DNA of 64,000 nucleotides from Massilia sp. IC2-477 (GCF_020707265.1 NZ_JAJFEQ010000001.1:62001-126000); one strand, 5' to 3'. Shown: positions 8,564-17,514, counted from the first letter of the stretch. Translations and numbers: made by a program. The notes: a model not told the origin generated them from the sequence alone.

Positions 8564-8687
8564 GTAGGGTGGGCGGGGTCATTCCGGGCAATGCCCGGAA
8601 TGACGAACGCCCACGCAGTGAAAGTAAGAGTTGAGTAGTAACGCATGCGCTGGTTGACCGCGTGGGCGGCATAGCCGCCCACCCTAC
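8564..8687. repeat. Paired inverted REP-like palindrome, locus 1 (long insert in first unit)
   Basis: First unit 8564-8620: GTAGGGTGGGCGG at one end and GCCCACGC at the other, with an extra near-perfect 13+1+13 palindrome (8578-8604, built on CATTCCGGGCA) in its middle. Second unit 8656-8687: the simple 32-bp inverted form ending CCGCCCACCCTAC. The outer ends GTAGGG and CCCTAC are inverted repeats. The locus begins 5 bp after the DUF475 stop. The same arrangement recurs at 10778, 36989 and 60867, and in reversed form at 33708. Confidence 0.85.
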
Positions 8688-8792
8688 AACGGCAATGCGG
8701 CGCAACGAACCGCGCGACGAGCGGCAGAACACCAGCTCGTCACGCGTGATACCCCGGTGTTCAAGCAGTACAACTTTAGGAGAGTCACAATC

Positions 8793-9368
8793 ATGGCAAT
8801 CAGTCTGCAAAAAGGCGGCAACGTCAACCTGTCGAAAGAAGCTCCTGGCCTGACCAATCTGAAGGTCGGCCTCGGTTGGGACACCCGCGCCACCGACGGC
8901 GCAGCGTTCGACCTCGACGGCGCGGTGTTCCTGCTCAATTCGCAGGGCAAGGTGCGTTCGGATAGCGACTTCATCTTCTACAACAACCTGAAGTCGGCGG
9001 ACGGCTCGGTGGTCCACTCGGGCGACAACCGCACCGGCGAAGGCGAGGGCGACGACGAAACCGTGAACATCGACCTGTCCAAGGTGCCGGCCGACGTCGA
9101 CAAGGTCGTGCTGGGCGTGACCATTCACGACGCCGAAGCACGCCGCCAGAATTTCGGCATGGTCGGCAAGGCCTTCATCCGCTGCGTCAACGGCGCCAAC
9201 AACAGCGAGATCGCGCGCTACGACCTGTCGGAAGACAGCTCCACCGAAGCGGCGATGATCTTCGGCGAGGTGTATCGTAACGGCGCCGAATGGAAGTTCC
9301 GTGCCGTCGGCCAGGGCTTCAACGGCGGCCTCGGTCCGCTGGCCCGCAACTACGGCGTCAACGTTTAA
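8793..9368 (+). CDS. TerD family protein (Ca2+-binding fold)
   Basis: A 191-residue TerD protein. Hallmarks are [16 protein letters not shown], the [22 protein letters not shown] block and a C-terminal GQGF. The acidic GEGEGDDE segment resembles the calcium-binding loop of TerD. Family members act with TerC-like membrane proteins in tellurite, phage and stress responses; the molecular activity is not settled. The start at 8793 is fixed by a clear ribosome binding site (taggagag, 8777-8784); the upstream in-frame start at 8757 is rejected. It is 54 bp ahead of the AIM24 gene and paralogous to 10146-10730. Confidence 0.92.
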   Translation: MAISLQKGGNVNLSKEAPGLTNLKVGLGWDTRATDGAAFDLDGAVFLLNSQGKVRSDSDFIFYNNLKSADGSVVHSGDNRTGEGEGDDETVNIDLSKVPADVDKVVLGVTIHDAEARRQNFGMVGKAFIRCVNGANNSEIARYDLSEDSSTEAAMIFGEVYRNGAEWKFRAVGQGFNGGLGPLARNYGVNV

Positions 9369-9422
9369 TCATTGCTCGCGGCTCGCGCACATGGCGCGGG
9401 CCGCCCACGAAAGGAAGTCCTC

Positions 9423-10118
9423 ATGCCAGTATTTACCGTGACCGGGGACGTCGATCCCTTCCTGCATGTCTCGATGCGACGCGGCGAAACCATCTATTGC
9501 GAATCGGATGCGATGGTGATGATGGAATCGACGCTCGACCTGAAGGGCAAGATGAAGGGTGGCCTCGGCAGCGCGCTGATGCGCACCTTTGCCAACGGCG
9601 AGTCCTTCTTCCAGCAGCACATCGAGGCGACCCGCGGCGACGGCGACTGCCTGCTGTCGCCGACCCTGCCGGGCGCGATGCAGACCATCGACTGCGGTCC
9701 GAACCAGTACATCATCAGTGACGGCGCCTTTGTCGCCGCCACCTCGGGCGTGGACCTGAAGGTCCGCACCCAGAGCCTGGGCAACGCCCTGTTCGCGCAG
9801 AGCGGCGGCTTCTTCGTGACCGAGACGACGGGCAGCGGCCAGGTGGTGGTGTCGGGCTTCGGCTCGATGTCGATGCTGGACGTCGAACCGGGGAAGGACG
9901 CGATCATCGACAACTCGCACGTGGTGTGCTGGGACAGCGGGCTGCGCTACGAGATCTCGGTCACGACCGGTCAGAACAGTGGCTTCCTGGGCAACCTGAT
10001 CAACAGCCAGACGAGCGGCGAGGGCATGGTGCTCCGCTTCTCGGGCAAAGGCAAAGTCTATGTATGCTCGCGCAACCGGATGGCATTCAAGGCCTGGATG
10101 CAGGCCCCGGCGCGCTGA
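9423..10118 (+). CDS. AIM24 / TIGR00266 family protein
   Basis: A 231-residue beta-rich protein. It has the glycine-rich repeat-like segments and motifs (GGLGSALMRTFANGESFF, TGSGQVVVSGFGSM, QNSGFLGNLI) of the TIGR00266/AIM24 family. The fold is related to tubby-like and TerD-neighbour proteins; no enzymatic activity is established. ATG 9423 is chosen for the aaaggaagtc ribosome binding site. It lies between two terD genes (54 and 27 bp away), so the three form one operon and probably one functional unit. Confidence 0.88.
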   Translation: MPVFTVTGDVDPFLHVSMRRGETIYCESDAMVMMESTLDLKGKMKGGLGSALMRTFANGESFFQQHIEATRGDGDCLLSPTLPGAMQTIDCGPNQYIISDGAFVAATSGVDLKVRTQSLGNALFAQSGGFFVTETTGSGQVVVSGFGSMSMLDVEPGKDAIIDNSHVVCWDSGLRYEISVTTGQNSGFLGNLINSQTSGEGMVLRFSGKGKVYVCSRNRMAFKAWMQAPAR

Positions 10119-10145
10119 ACGACGTCTAACTACTAGGAGAATGAC

Positions 10146-10730
10146 ATGGCAGTGAATCTGCAAAAGGGTCAAAAGATTTCGCTGGACAAGGAAGCCGGCG
10201 GTGCGCTGAGCCGGGTCACGATGGGCCTGGGCTGGGACGTGGCCAAGTCGAAGGGCTTCTTCGGCTTCGGCGGCGGCGCCGGCCAGCCGGTCGACCTGGA
10301 CGCCTCGGTCGTGCTGTTCGACGAATCGAACCGTCCGGTCGACGTGGTCTGGTTCCGCCAGCTCAAGAGCAAGGACGGCAGCATCACCCACACCGGCGAC
10401 AACCGCACCGGCGCGGGCGACGGCGACGACGAACAGATCAGCGTCGACCTGTCGCGCGTCCCGGCCACCGTCAAGTCGCTGGTGTTCACCGTGAACAGCT
10501 TCACGGGCCAGAACTTCTCGACCGTGGAAAACGCCTACTGCCGCCTGATCAACGCCGGCAACAACCAGGAAGTGGCGCGCTTCAACCTGTCGGTGCAGGG
10601 CGCCCACACGGCCCAGATCATGGCCAAGCTGTACAAGCACAACGGCGAGTGGAAGATGCATGCGATCGGCGAGAACGGCTCCGGCCGTACTTTCGACGAC
10701 CTGATGCCGCTGATCACGCCGCACCTGTGA
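10146..10730 (+). CDS. TerD family protein (second copy, TerZ-like)
   Basis: A 194-residue TerD paralogue with MGLGWDVAK, VDLDASVVLFD, and KDGSITHTGDNRTGAGDGDDEQISVDL. It differs from the copy at 8793 by a glycine-rich insert, GFFGFGGGAGQP (about 39-50), between the first two strands. A strong ribosome binding site (taggaga) precedes ATG 10146. It is the last gene of the terD-AIM24-terD operon: an intrinsic terminator follows 20 bp after the stop. Confidence 0.93.
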   Translation: MAVNLQKGQKISLDKEAGGALSRVTMGLGWDVAKSKGFFGFGGGAGQPVDLDASVVLFDESNRPVDVVWFRQLKSKDGSITHTGDNRTGAGDGDDEQISVDLSRVPATVKSLVFTVNSFTGQNFSTVENAYCRLINAGNNQEVARFNLSVQGAHTAQIMAKLYKHNGEWKMHAIGENGSGRTFDDLMPLITPHL

Positions 10731-10750
10731 TCCATCGCTAGATGTAACGA

Positions 10751-10777
10751 GAGCCGGGCTTGCCCGGCTCTTTTTTT
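10751..10777 (+). terminator. Intrinsic terminator of the terD-AIM24-terD operon
   Basis: GAGCCGGGC and GCCCGGCTC form a 9-bp stem (10751-10770) followed by eight T residues. The T-run abuts the REP pair that begins at 10778. Confidence 0.9.
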
Positions 10778-10878
10778 GTAGGGTGGTCGGCTTCGCCGAC
10801 CGCGCGTCCGACTGACGGATTCGGTTCGACAACTCTGCTTATGGTTGAACGCGCGGTCGGCAGAGCCGACCACCCTAC
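10778..10878. repeat. Paired inverted REP-like palindrome, locus 2 (GGTCGGC variant)
   Basis: Units 10778-10808 (GTAGGGTGGTCGGC...GCCGACCGCGCG) and 10847-10878 (CGCGCGGTCGGC...GCCGACCACCCTAC) are inverted to each other. The stem is GGTCGGC/GCCGACC, in place of GGGCGG at the other loci, but the compensating change keeps the pairing. The right end CCCTAC overlaps the stop codon of the histidine kinase gene on the minus strand. Confidence 0.85.
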
Positions 10879-12761
10879 GCTAGTGGAAGCCAGACCGTGA
10901 AGGTGCAGCCCTTGCCGCTGCCCTCGCTGTGCACCTGCACTTCGCCCCCATGCAAGGCCACCATGGTGCGCACCAGCGCCAGTCCGATGCCCAGGCCACC
11001 CTGGGAGCGGTCGGGCGTGCGCTCGGCCTGGGTGAACAGGTCGAACACGTGGGGCAGCAGGGCGGCGTCGATGCCGATGCCGTTGTCGACCACGCACAGC
11101 TGCACGCGCGCGCCGTCGCGCGTTGCGCGCAGGTCGATGGCGCCGCCGTTCGGGGTGTACTTGGCGGCGTTGTTGAGCAGGTTGGTGATCACCTGCACCA
11201 GGCGCGTGGCGTCGCCCTCGACCTGCGCGCCGGCCAGTTCCGGCGCCACCTCGAGCGACAGCGCATGGCCGCGCGCAGCCACCAGGGGCCGCGACTGCTC
11301 CACCGCGCTGGCCACCACCGATTCGATGCCGACCAGGGTGCGGTCCAGCTTGATCAGGCCGCGCGTCACGCGCGACACGTCGAGCAGATCGTTCACCAGC
11401 GAGGTCATGTGCCGCACCTGGCGCGTGATCACCTCGCTCGACGCGCGGATGCGTTCGGGATTGGCGGCGATCCGGAGTATCTCGGCGGCGGACGCGATCG
11501 GCGCCAGCGGGTTGCGCAGCTCGTGCGCCAGCATGGCGAGGAACTCGTCCTTGCGCCGGTCCTGATCGCGCAGCGACCCGTACAGCTGGGCGTTGGCGAA
11601 GCCGGTGGCGGCGATCGCCGCCAGCTGCACCAGGATGGCTTCGTCCTGCTCGTCGAAGTCGCCCTTGTGCTTGCCGGCGACCCGGATGCAGCCGATCCTG
11701 CGGCCCTTGCGGTCGACCAGCGGCACCGCCAGCGCGCCAGGGCCCGCAGGCGTGCAGTCGTCGCCGGCGTCGAGCGACACCTCGACCTGCGCGCATTCGA
11801 GGATGGCGCCGACTTCCTGCGCCAGCGCGTCCGCGATGTCCTCGCTGCGCAAGGCCGTGTGCAGCGTGCGCGCGGCGTTGGCCACCTTGGCCAGCAGGGC
11901 CGACTGGCGCTGCTCGCGTCCCAGGCGCTCGGCCAGGCCTTCCTGCTGTGTGATGCTGTCGTGGATGTCGCGGTTGGCGCCGACCCATTCGCGTACCGCG
12001 CCGTCAGGCCCGAGGATGGGAATGCCCTTGACCGCGGTCCAGCGGTACACGCCGTCGGCGCGGCGCAGCCGGTATTCGGTCTCGAACACGCTGTGCGTGG
12101 CCACGCAGGCGGCCCAGATCTCGGCCACGCGCGCGCGGTCGTCCGGATGCAGGGCATCCTGCCAGCCAAGGCCGCACCATTCCTCGTAACTCTGGCCGGT
12201 GAAGGCGCGCCAGGACGGCGAATCCTCGAGCACCCGGCCGTCCGCGGTATTGGTCCAGACGATCTGCGAGGTCGCCATGGCCAGGGTGCGGAAGCGCTCC
12301 TCGCGTTCGCGCAGCGCGGTCTCGGCTTCGACCCGCGCGCTGATGTCTTCGTGCATCAGCATGACTTCGACCACCCGGCCGGCGCCGTCCTTGATGGGAT
12401 GGGCGCGCGCGGTGACCCAGCGCGCGCGGCCCGGCTGGCCCAGGGCCGCGGTGTCGTAATGGATGGCGGGGACTTCGACCGATTCGCCGGCCAACGCGCG
12501 CGCCAGGTAGGCGCTGATGCCGCTCTCGACCAGTTGCGGGTCGCGCAGCACGTTGTACTCGCGGCTCAGCACGTAGCGTTTGAGCTCGCTGCCCTCGTAG
12601 ATGTGCCAGAGCGCTTCCCAGGCCCGGTTGACCTGCACCGTATAGCCCTCCGGATCGAGGATCTGCAGGCTGACCGGGGCCTGCTCGAACAGTTCCCGGA
12701 AGCGTAGCTCGGGGTAGGCGTGGGGGGCGGCCGCGAGGGCTGCATCTGGGCTGGAGGACAT
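10875..12761 (-). CDS. PAS-PAS-GAF sensor histidine kinase
   Basis: A 628-residue soluble kinase. PAS 1 spans about 17-145, PAS 2 about 152-275 (with a PAC-like VGANRDIHD end), and GAF about 285-395. HisKA follows with phospho-acceptor His413 in MLAHELRNPLAP, then a HATPase ending FTVWLPLA. There is no receiver domain and no cognate response regulator nearby, so it is probably an orphan kinase. The HisKA segment closely resembles that of the hybrid kinase at 2584. I chose ATG 12761 over an in-frame TTG at 12800. The TAG stop is part of the terminal GTAGGG of a REP unit. Confidence 0.9.
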   Translation of the reverse strand: MSSSPDAALAAAPHAYPELRFRELFEQAPVSLQILDPEGYTVQVNRAWEALWHIYEGSELKRYVLSREYNVLRDPQLVESGISAYLARALAGESVEVPAIHYDTAALGQPGRARWVTARAHPIKDGAGRVVEVMLMHEDISARVEAETALREREERFRTLAMATSQIVWTNTADGRVLEDSPSWRAFTGQSYEEWCGLGWQDALHPDDRARVAEIWAACVATHSVFETEYRLRRADGVYRWTAVKGIPILGPDGAVREWVGANRDIHDSITQQEGLAERLGREQRQSALLAKVANAARTLHTALRSEDIADALAQEVGAILECAQVEVSLDAGDDCTPAGPGALAVPLVDRKGRRIGCIRVAGKHKGDFDEQDEAILVQLAAIAATGFANAQLYGSLRDQDRRKDEFLAMLAHELRNPLAPIASAAEILRIAANPERIRASSEVITRQVRHMTSLVNDLLDVSRVTRGLIKLDRTLVGIESVVASAVEQSRPLVAARGHALSLEVAPELAGAQVEGDATRLVQVITNLLNNAAKYTPNGGAIDLRATRDGARVQLCVVDNGIGIDAALLPHVFDLFTQAERTPDRSQGGLGIGLALVRTMVALHGGEVQVHSEGSGKGCTFTVWLPLA

Positions 12762-12882
12762 GGGTCTTTTTCTTGTTTGTGGGTGAAGCGCAAGCGGCAA
12801 TGCAGCAAGGCCGGCGTGCGCATCATGTCATAGTTTTGTTTGCGGTGGGATATATCCGCACGGCATATTTTGCGCCGATTGC

Positions 12883-12911
12883 TTGACAGGCAAGGGGTGC
12901 GGCGATAGTGT
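12883..12911 (+). promoter_or_regulatory. Sigma70-type promoter of the gntR-ABC operon
   Basis: TTGACA (12883-12888), 17-bp spacer, TAGTGT (12906-12911). The -35 is a perfect consensus. The -10 overlaps the palindromic operator at 12908-12929. Confidence 0.75.
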
Positions 12912-12929
12912 ATTACTCGATTAATACAC
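12908..12929. promoter_or_regulatory. Likely GntR (YtrA-type) operator
   Basis: A perfect inverted repeat, GTGTATTA-N6-TAATACAC, covers the -10 region and start site, 32 bp upstream of the gntR start. An AT-rich palindrome over the promoter of a GntR-family gene is the expected layout for autorepression. Confidence 0.75.
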
Positions 12930-12960
12930 ATATACGCAGACCCCATACACCAGACCCGCG

Positions 12961-13359
12961 ATGGCGACCCACACATCCCAGCTTTTCTCGATCACGCCCG
13001 GCTCGACCGAACCGATCTACCGCCAGCTCGTCGAGCAGGTACGGCGCCTGGTGGCCGGCGGCCAGATGGCGCCGGGCGACGAGCTGCCTTCGGTGCGCGA
13101 GGTCGCCTCGGCGCTGGCGGTCAACCCGATGACCGTCTCCAAGGCCTACAGCCTGCTCGAGAACGAGGGCCTGCTGGCGCGCCGGCGCGGCCTCGGCATG
13201 ATCGTGGCCGAGCGTCCGCGCAGCGTGCGCAGCGAGGCAGAGCGCAGCGCGCTGCTGCGCCCGACTCTGGAACGCGCCGCGCGCGAAGCGCGCGAGCTCG
13301 AACTCGATCCCGCCACTGTGCTTTCCCTTTTCACCCACATCCTGAAGGAACAATCGTGA
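12961..13359 (+). CDS. GntR family regulator, YtrA subfamily
   Basis: A 132-residue protein. The N-terminal winged HTH (about 10-80) has the GntR signature IYRQLVEQVRRLVAGGQMAPGDELPSVREVA...NPMTVSKAYSLLENEGLL. The short C-terminal tail (about 50 residues, helical) defines the YtrA subfamily, which controls adjacent ABC transporter genes. Its stop overlaps the GTG start of the ABC ATPase (GTGA). The leader has no clear ribosome binding site before ATG 12961. It presumably represses its own operon through the palindrome at 12908; the inducer is unknown. Confidence 0.9.
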   Translation: MATHTSQLFSITPGSTEPIYRQLVEQVRRLVAGGQMAPGDELPSVREVASALAVNPMTVSKAYSLLENEGLLARRRGLGMIVAERPRSVRSEAERSALLRPTLERAAREARELELDPATVLSLFTHILKEQS

Positions 13360-14105
13360 CTCCACCCATCATCCAGATGCGCGGCGTGGCCAAGCACTTC
13401 GGCGGCGCCATCGTCTTGAACGGCCTTGACTGGGAGATCCGGCAGGGGCAGGTGGTCGGCCTGCTGGGCCGTAACGGCGCCGGCAAGTCGACGCTGATGG
13501 AATGCCTGCTCGGCCTGCGCGAAACGGATGCGGGCAGCGTGCGCCTGTTCGGCGCGGACGTGGCGGCGCTGTCCGACGCCAACCGCGCCCGCATCGGCTA
13601 CGTGCCGCAGAAACCGAACCTGTTCGAGTGGATGACGCCCCTGCAGATGCTGGACTACTTCAAGGCCATGTACCCGCGCTGGAACACGGTCAAGGTCGAG
13701 GCCCTGCTGGAGCGCTGGGGCTTCGACGCGCTGCTGCTGAACAAGCCGATCGGGCGCCTGTCGGGCGGCGAGCAGCAGCGCCTGTCGATCATCCGCGCGC
13801 TGGCGCACGACCCGGAACTGCTGGTGCTGGACGAGCCGGTGTCCGCGCTCGATCCGGCGGGGCGGCGCGCGTTTCTGTCCGAGCTGGTGGACGGCGTGAT
13901 CGAGCGCGGCACCACGGTGCTGTTCTCGACCCACATCCTGACCGACCTGGAACGGGTGGCGCTGGACGTCGCCTTCCTCAAGGATGGCCGCATTGCGCTG
14001 CAGGGCCAGCTCGACGATCTGCTGGAAGGCGCGCGTAAGGTCACGGGCGGCACCCGCGCCGAACCGGTCAGCCTGGAGGACCTGTTCATCGAGGTGACCA
14101 AATGA
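13356..14105 (+). CDS. ABC transporter ATP-binding protein
   Basis: A 249-residue ATPase. Walker A is GRNGAGKST (38-46), the signature is LSGGEQQRL, Walker B is LLVLDEP, and the H-loop is STHIL. The start is GTG, overlapping the gntR stop by four bases; the stop overlaps the start of the permease gene (ATGA). This layout, GntR/YtrA then ATPase then membrane subunit, matches YtrA-type export or stress ABC systems. The substrate is unknown. Confidence 0.93.
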   Translation: MTPPIIQMRGVAKHFGGAIVLNGLDWEIRQGQVVGLLGRNGAGKSTLMECLLGLRETDAGSVRLFGADVAALSDANRARIGYVPQKPNLFEWMTPLQMLDYFKAMYPRWNTVKVEALLERWGFDALLLNKPIGRLSGGEQQRLSIIRALAHDPELLVLDEPVSALDPAGRRAFLSELVDGVIERGTTVLFSTHILTDLERVALDVAFLKDGRIALQGQLDDLLEGARKVTGGTRAEPVSLEDLFIEVTK

Positions 14106-15508
14106 AGGCGCGCCTGCGGGAGTACCGGATGCTGTGGCAGGCCGCGGTGACGCATGCGGAGCCGCGATCGACACGCTTGATCGGCTGCTGCCTGTGTCTG
14201 GTGGTGATCGCCGTCGGCGCAGCGGCGGCCAAAGAGGGCCCACGCACGGCGCTCGCCTTTTTCTGGTGCGCGGCCTGCGTCATCCTCCTGATGAACTGGG
14301 CCTGGCGCTTCATGCCCGGCGCGGTGAAACTCAACAACCCGGCCAACGCCCGGTTGGTGCCGCAGGCGCGCCGGCGCCTGGTCGAATTGTCCTGTCTGGT
14401 GTGCTTCGCCGGCCTTGCCGGCATCGCGAGCGCGCCCTATACCAGCACCACGCAACTGGGCGCAGCGCTGTTCTGGGTCGTGCTCATCACCATGGGAACG
14501 GGCCTTGCCGCGGCCGGCCATCCGGCGGGCACCACGATCGTCGTCGTGGGAGGGCTGTGCGCCGGTTTCGCGGGCAAGCTGTCGGGACTGACGGGCGCGC
14601 TGTCGCATCCGATCGTCATCCTGCTGTCGCTGCCGGTCTATGCCGTCGTGATCGTGGTGGCCGTGCGGGCCATGTTTCCGCAGGGCGGCGAGCGGCACTG
14701 GAGCATGGAGGCGCGGCGCACCCGCTGGACGGATACCGCCGCCAAGCGCGATCCCCTGGTCGCGCAACTGGGCGGTTTCAATACCCGGGGCTGGTACGCC
14801 GCCGCGCTGCGCCGCGACAGCGCCCGCCGCGACGGCCGGCGCCTGCTGCTGCACGCGCTCGGTCCTGTCCACCACCCGGCCGAGATGGCGGTCGGAACAG
14901 GCATCCTGGCGCTGGTCCTGGGCTGCGTCGGCCTGCTTACAGCCTGGCGGGTCGATGCCGAGGTGGTGCGCGGCATCGGCTGGATGTTTGCCGCGGTCCT
15001 GCTGTTCGTGCCGCTCTCGTTCTGCCTGCGCCTGGGACAGCTGGCGGACAGCAATCCGGCGGAGCAGGCGCTGGCGCGGCTGGCGCCGACCGCGCCAGCC
15101 ACGAGCGCCGATTTCAACCGCCGGCTCGGCCGTTTCCTGGTGCAGCGCGCACTGGGGGGCTGGCTGCTGGCCAGTGCTGCCGGCCTGCTGTTGCTGGCGC
15201 TCGGCGGTGCGGATGGCGAGGCAGTGCTGCGCCTGGCGGGCATCTGCTGCCTGGCCCTGCCGATGGTCGCGCTGCCGCTGCGCGACCACGCCGGCAGAAA
15301 CCTGTCCAGCGTGGCGGGCATCCTGTTGCTACTGCTGTTCTTTACGGCCGATCTGCTGCTTGCCTTCCCGATCGGCCGGGCTACGGGCCTGCCGGTGATG
15401 GCAGTCGCCGCAGTGCTCGGCATCGCGACGACCCTGTTCGCAGTGGCGCGCGGCCTGCGCACGATGCGCGCATCGCCCTGCGCCTTCCCGGCCGGGCGAC
15501 TTGCGTGA
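14102..15508 (+). CDS. ABC transporter membrane subunit (putative permease)
   Basis: A 468-residue protein with ten to twelve hydrophobic segments and a more polar stretch around 195-250. It shows no strong match to a named permease family that I recognise. Its role is inferred from the 4-bp overlap with the ATPase gene and from the presence of the YtrA-type regulator. Length and topology would suit a full homodimeric permease half. It converges on the bile acid symporter gene with only 7 bp between stops. Confidence 0.7.
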   Translation: MKARLREYRMLWQAAVTHAEPRSTRLIGCCLCLVVIAVGAAAAKEGPRTALAFFWCAACVILLMNWAWRFMPGAVKLNNPANARLVPQARRRLVELSCLVCFAGLAGIASAPYTSTTQLGAALFWVVLITMGTGLAAAGHPAGTTIVVVGGLCAGFAGKLSGLTGALSHPIVILLSLPVYAVVIVVAVRAMFPQGGERHWSMEARRTRWTDTAAKRDPLVAQLGGFNTRGWYAAALRRDSARRDGRRLLLHALGPVHHPAEMAVGTGILALVLGCVGLLTAWRVDAEVVRGIGWMFAAVLLFVPLSFCLRLGQLADSNPAEQALARLAPTAPATSADFNRRLGRFLVQRALGGWLLASAAGLLLLALGGADGEAVLRLAGICCLALPMVALPLRDHAGRNLSSVAGILLLLLFFTADLLLAFPIGRATGLPVMAVAAVLGIATTLFAVARGLRTMRASPCAFPAGRLA

Positions 15509-15515
15509 ATGCCGC

Positions 15516-16406
15516 TCAGGCGGAGGTGGGCGCCGTTGCCGCGGCCTGCTGTTTCCTGCCCAGCACCAGCAGGCCGAAGGCGGTGGCGAACACGTACATG
15601 CTGACCGAGTAGATCGCCGCCGGCAGCATCAGCTGGAAGTCGCCCAGCACCGACACCGCCACGAAGATCGCCAGCGTCGAATTGTGGATGCCGATCTCGT
15701 AGCCGATCGCGATCGCGTTCGGCTTGTCCAGGCCGAGCAGGCGCGGCACGTAGTAGCCCAGGCCCAGGCTGGCGATGTTGAACAGGATGACGGCCAGGCC
15801 GATCGAGGCGAACGAGGTCGTGATGGCGTTCCACTCCTTGGCGATGGCGATCACGGCCAGCAGGGCCAGTACCGCCATCGAGAAGCGCTTCATCGGCTTG
15901 TCCATGCGCGCGGCAAATGCGGGTGCGCGGCTTTTCACGAACATGCCGAGCGCCACCGGGATCAGGACGATCACGATCACCTCGACCACCTTGGCGGTCT
16001 GCATCGGCACCACCTGGCCGCTGCGGGCGAAAGTGTCGATGGCGAAGTTGGCGATCAGGGGCAGGCTGACGATCGACAGCACCGTGTTGATCGCGGTGAG
16101 CGAGATGTTCATTGCCACGTTGCCGCCGAACAGGTGGCTGAACAGGTTGGCCGATACGCCGCCGGGCGAGGCCGCCAGCAGCATCAGGCCGACGGCGTAC
16201 ACCGGCGCTACGCCCAGGCCGACGATCAGGCCGTAGCAGATCGCCGGCAGCACCACGGCCTGCAGCACGAGGGCCAGGACCACGGCCTTCGGGTGGCCCA
16301 GCAGGCGGCGGAAGTCGCCGAGGGTGAGTGACAGGCCCAGCCCGAACATGATCAGCGCCAGCGCGCCGATCAGGAGGGTGGGCAGCAGGGTGATGAAGTT
16401 GCTCAT
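15516..16406 (-). CDS. Bile acid:sodium symporter family (BASS) transporter
   Basis: A 296-residue protein with nine to ten membrane helices. It shows BASS features, including AASPGGVSANLFSHLFGGNVAMNISLTAINT (about 77-107) and the paired repeat with GYEIGIHNSTLAIFVA near the C-terminus, which correspond to the crossed helices that bind sodium. Bacterial members carry pantoate, 2-keto acids or other organic anions, not necessarily bile acids. It is a single-gene unit; ATG 16406 is preceded by ggagaca. Confidence 0.88.
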   Translation of the reverse strand: MSNFITLLPTLLIGALALIMFGLGLSLTLGDFRRLLGHPKAVVLALVLQAVVLPAICYGLIVGLGVAPVYAVGLMLLAASPGGVSANLFSHLFGGNVAMNISLTAINTVLSIVSLPLIANFAIDTFARSGQVVPMQTAKVVEVIVIVLIPVALGMFVKSRAPAFAARMDKPMKRFSMAVLALLAVIAIAKEWNAITTSFASIGLAVILFNIASLGLGYYVPRLLGLDKPNAIAIGYEIGIHNSTLAIFVAVSVLGDFQLMLPAAIYSVSMYVFATAFGLLVLGRKQQAAATAPTSA

Positions 16407-16506
16407 GCGTTGTCTCCGTTATTGTTGGTATCGGCGACAGCGCATGCCGCACTGCCTGCCGTAATGACAGTGTAGAGCAGCTGCTGAGCGAAGCGGTAAA
16501 AAAGCG

Positions 16507-17466
16507 TCAACGGATGGTGTTGGCTTCTTCCAGGATGGCGCGCCAGTCGGTGTTGTACAGGGTGCCGAACAGGCGCCCGGCATTGCTGGTCGGCTCGACG
16601 CGCTTGTGCGTCAGGTTGCTCATGGTCGGCCCGGCGGCGCCCACGTAGACGGTCATGAACTGGATGTCCGAGCGCGGGCGCGACTTGTCGAGCAGGTCCG
16701 GGTTGACCACCTTGCGGCCGTGGCCGTCGTCGACGTGGCTCGGCCGCTCGGTATTCGCGATCACGAACATGTAGCCGTAGCGCAGCACCGTCATGCCCTT
16801 GTAGCTGCCCGAGGACACGCGTGAGCCGATCTCTTCCGGGTTGTTGACGGTGATCCTCAGGACCGGCCCCTCGCCCGGGGTGTGATAGGTGCCGTCCGGG
16901 AAGCGCTGGGTGTCCTTGTCGCCGAGGGTGATCGGATAGGCGATCAGCGACATGCTGGCCGGAATCGGTCCCCCGCTTTCATATCCGAACGAAGGAATCC
17001 AGCCCAGGCTGGCGCCGCGGATGTTTACCAGCGCGGGCTGTTCCAGCACACGCCCGATGATGCGTTCCAGCTTGCGCTGCAGCGCGGCGTATTCCGGCTG
17101 CTTTTTGACGCCGCTCCATTGCCCCGACACGGGCCGGATATAACCCAGGGCGTCGGTATCCGGCGTGCTGCCGCGGGTATCGGCGTCCGGCCGGCTCCAG
17201 TAGTCGACGATGTAGTCGGCGTAGAACACGGTGCCGTCCTCGAGGCGCATGCGCTGCGGCGTGCTGCCGGCGCGCACGTACGGGGCCCTGGCCGCTGCAG
17301 GTGCGACAGGGGTCGTGGCCGGTTTCGCCGTCATCTGGTTGGCCAGCGATTGCACCGCCGTGCCCACCGCCTGCTTTGCCAGATTATTGAGGAAGTCGTT
17401 GGCCGACACGGGCTGCGCCGCGAGGCAGGCCGCCAGCGCGGCCGCGAGGGAGAAGGAGTGTTTCAT
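16507..17466 (-). CDS. Secreted or periplasmic protein of unknown function
   Basis: A 319-residue protein with a good Sec signal peptide (MKHSFSLAAALAACLAAQPVSA, probable cleavage after residue 22). An Ala/Pro/Thr-rich linker (about 45-65) leads to a mature domain with many aromatic and Gly residues. I recognise no domain or catalytic motif. It stands alone between the BASS transporter and a diguanylate cyclase, both on the same strand but not tightly spaced. It is confidently coding, since the signal peptide and codon usage agree, but unassigned. Confidence 0.72.
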   Translation of the reverse strand: MKHSFSLAAALAACLAAQPVSANDFLNNLAKQAVGTAVQSLANQMTAKPATTPVAPAAARAPYVRAGSTPQRMRLEDGTVFYADYIVDYWSRPDADTRGSTPDTDALGYIRPVSGQWSGVKKQPEYAALQRKLERIIGRVLEQPALVNIRGASLGWIPSFGYESGGPIPASMSLIAYPITLGDKDTQRFPDGTYHTPGEGPVLRITVNNPEEIGSRVSSGSYKGMTVLRYGYMFVIANTERPSHVDDGHGRKVVNPDLLDKSRPRSDIQFMTVYVGAAGPTMSNLTHKRVEPTSNAGRLFGTLYNTDWRAILEEANTIR

Positions 17467-17514
17467 ACCGATCCGGAAGAGTGGGGTCGGCTGAAACTGT
17501 AGGGCAGCCCCGCG

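Noticed and set aside
8564-8687. MITE or insertion sequence with target duplication
   Set aside because: Outer ends are inverted (GTAGGG/CCCTAC), but no target site duplication flanks any of the five loci and no transposase remnant is present; REP/BIME is the better description.
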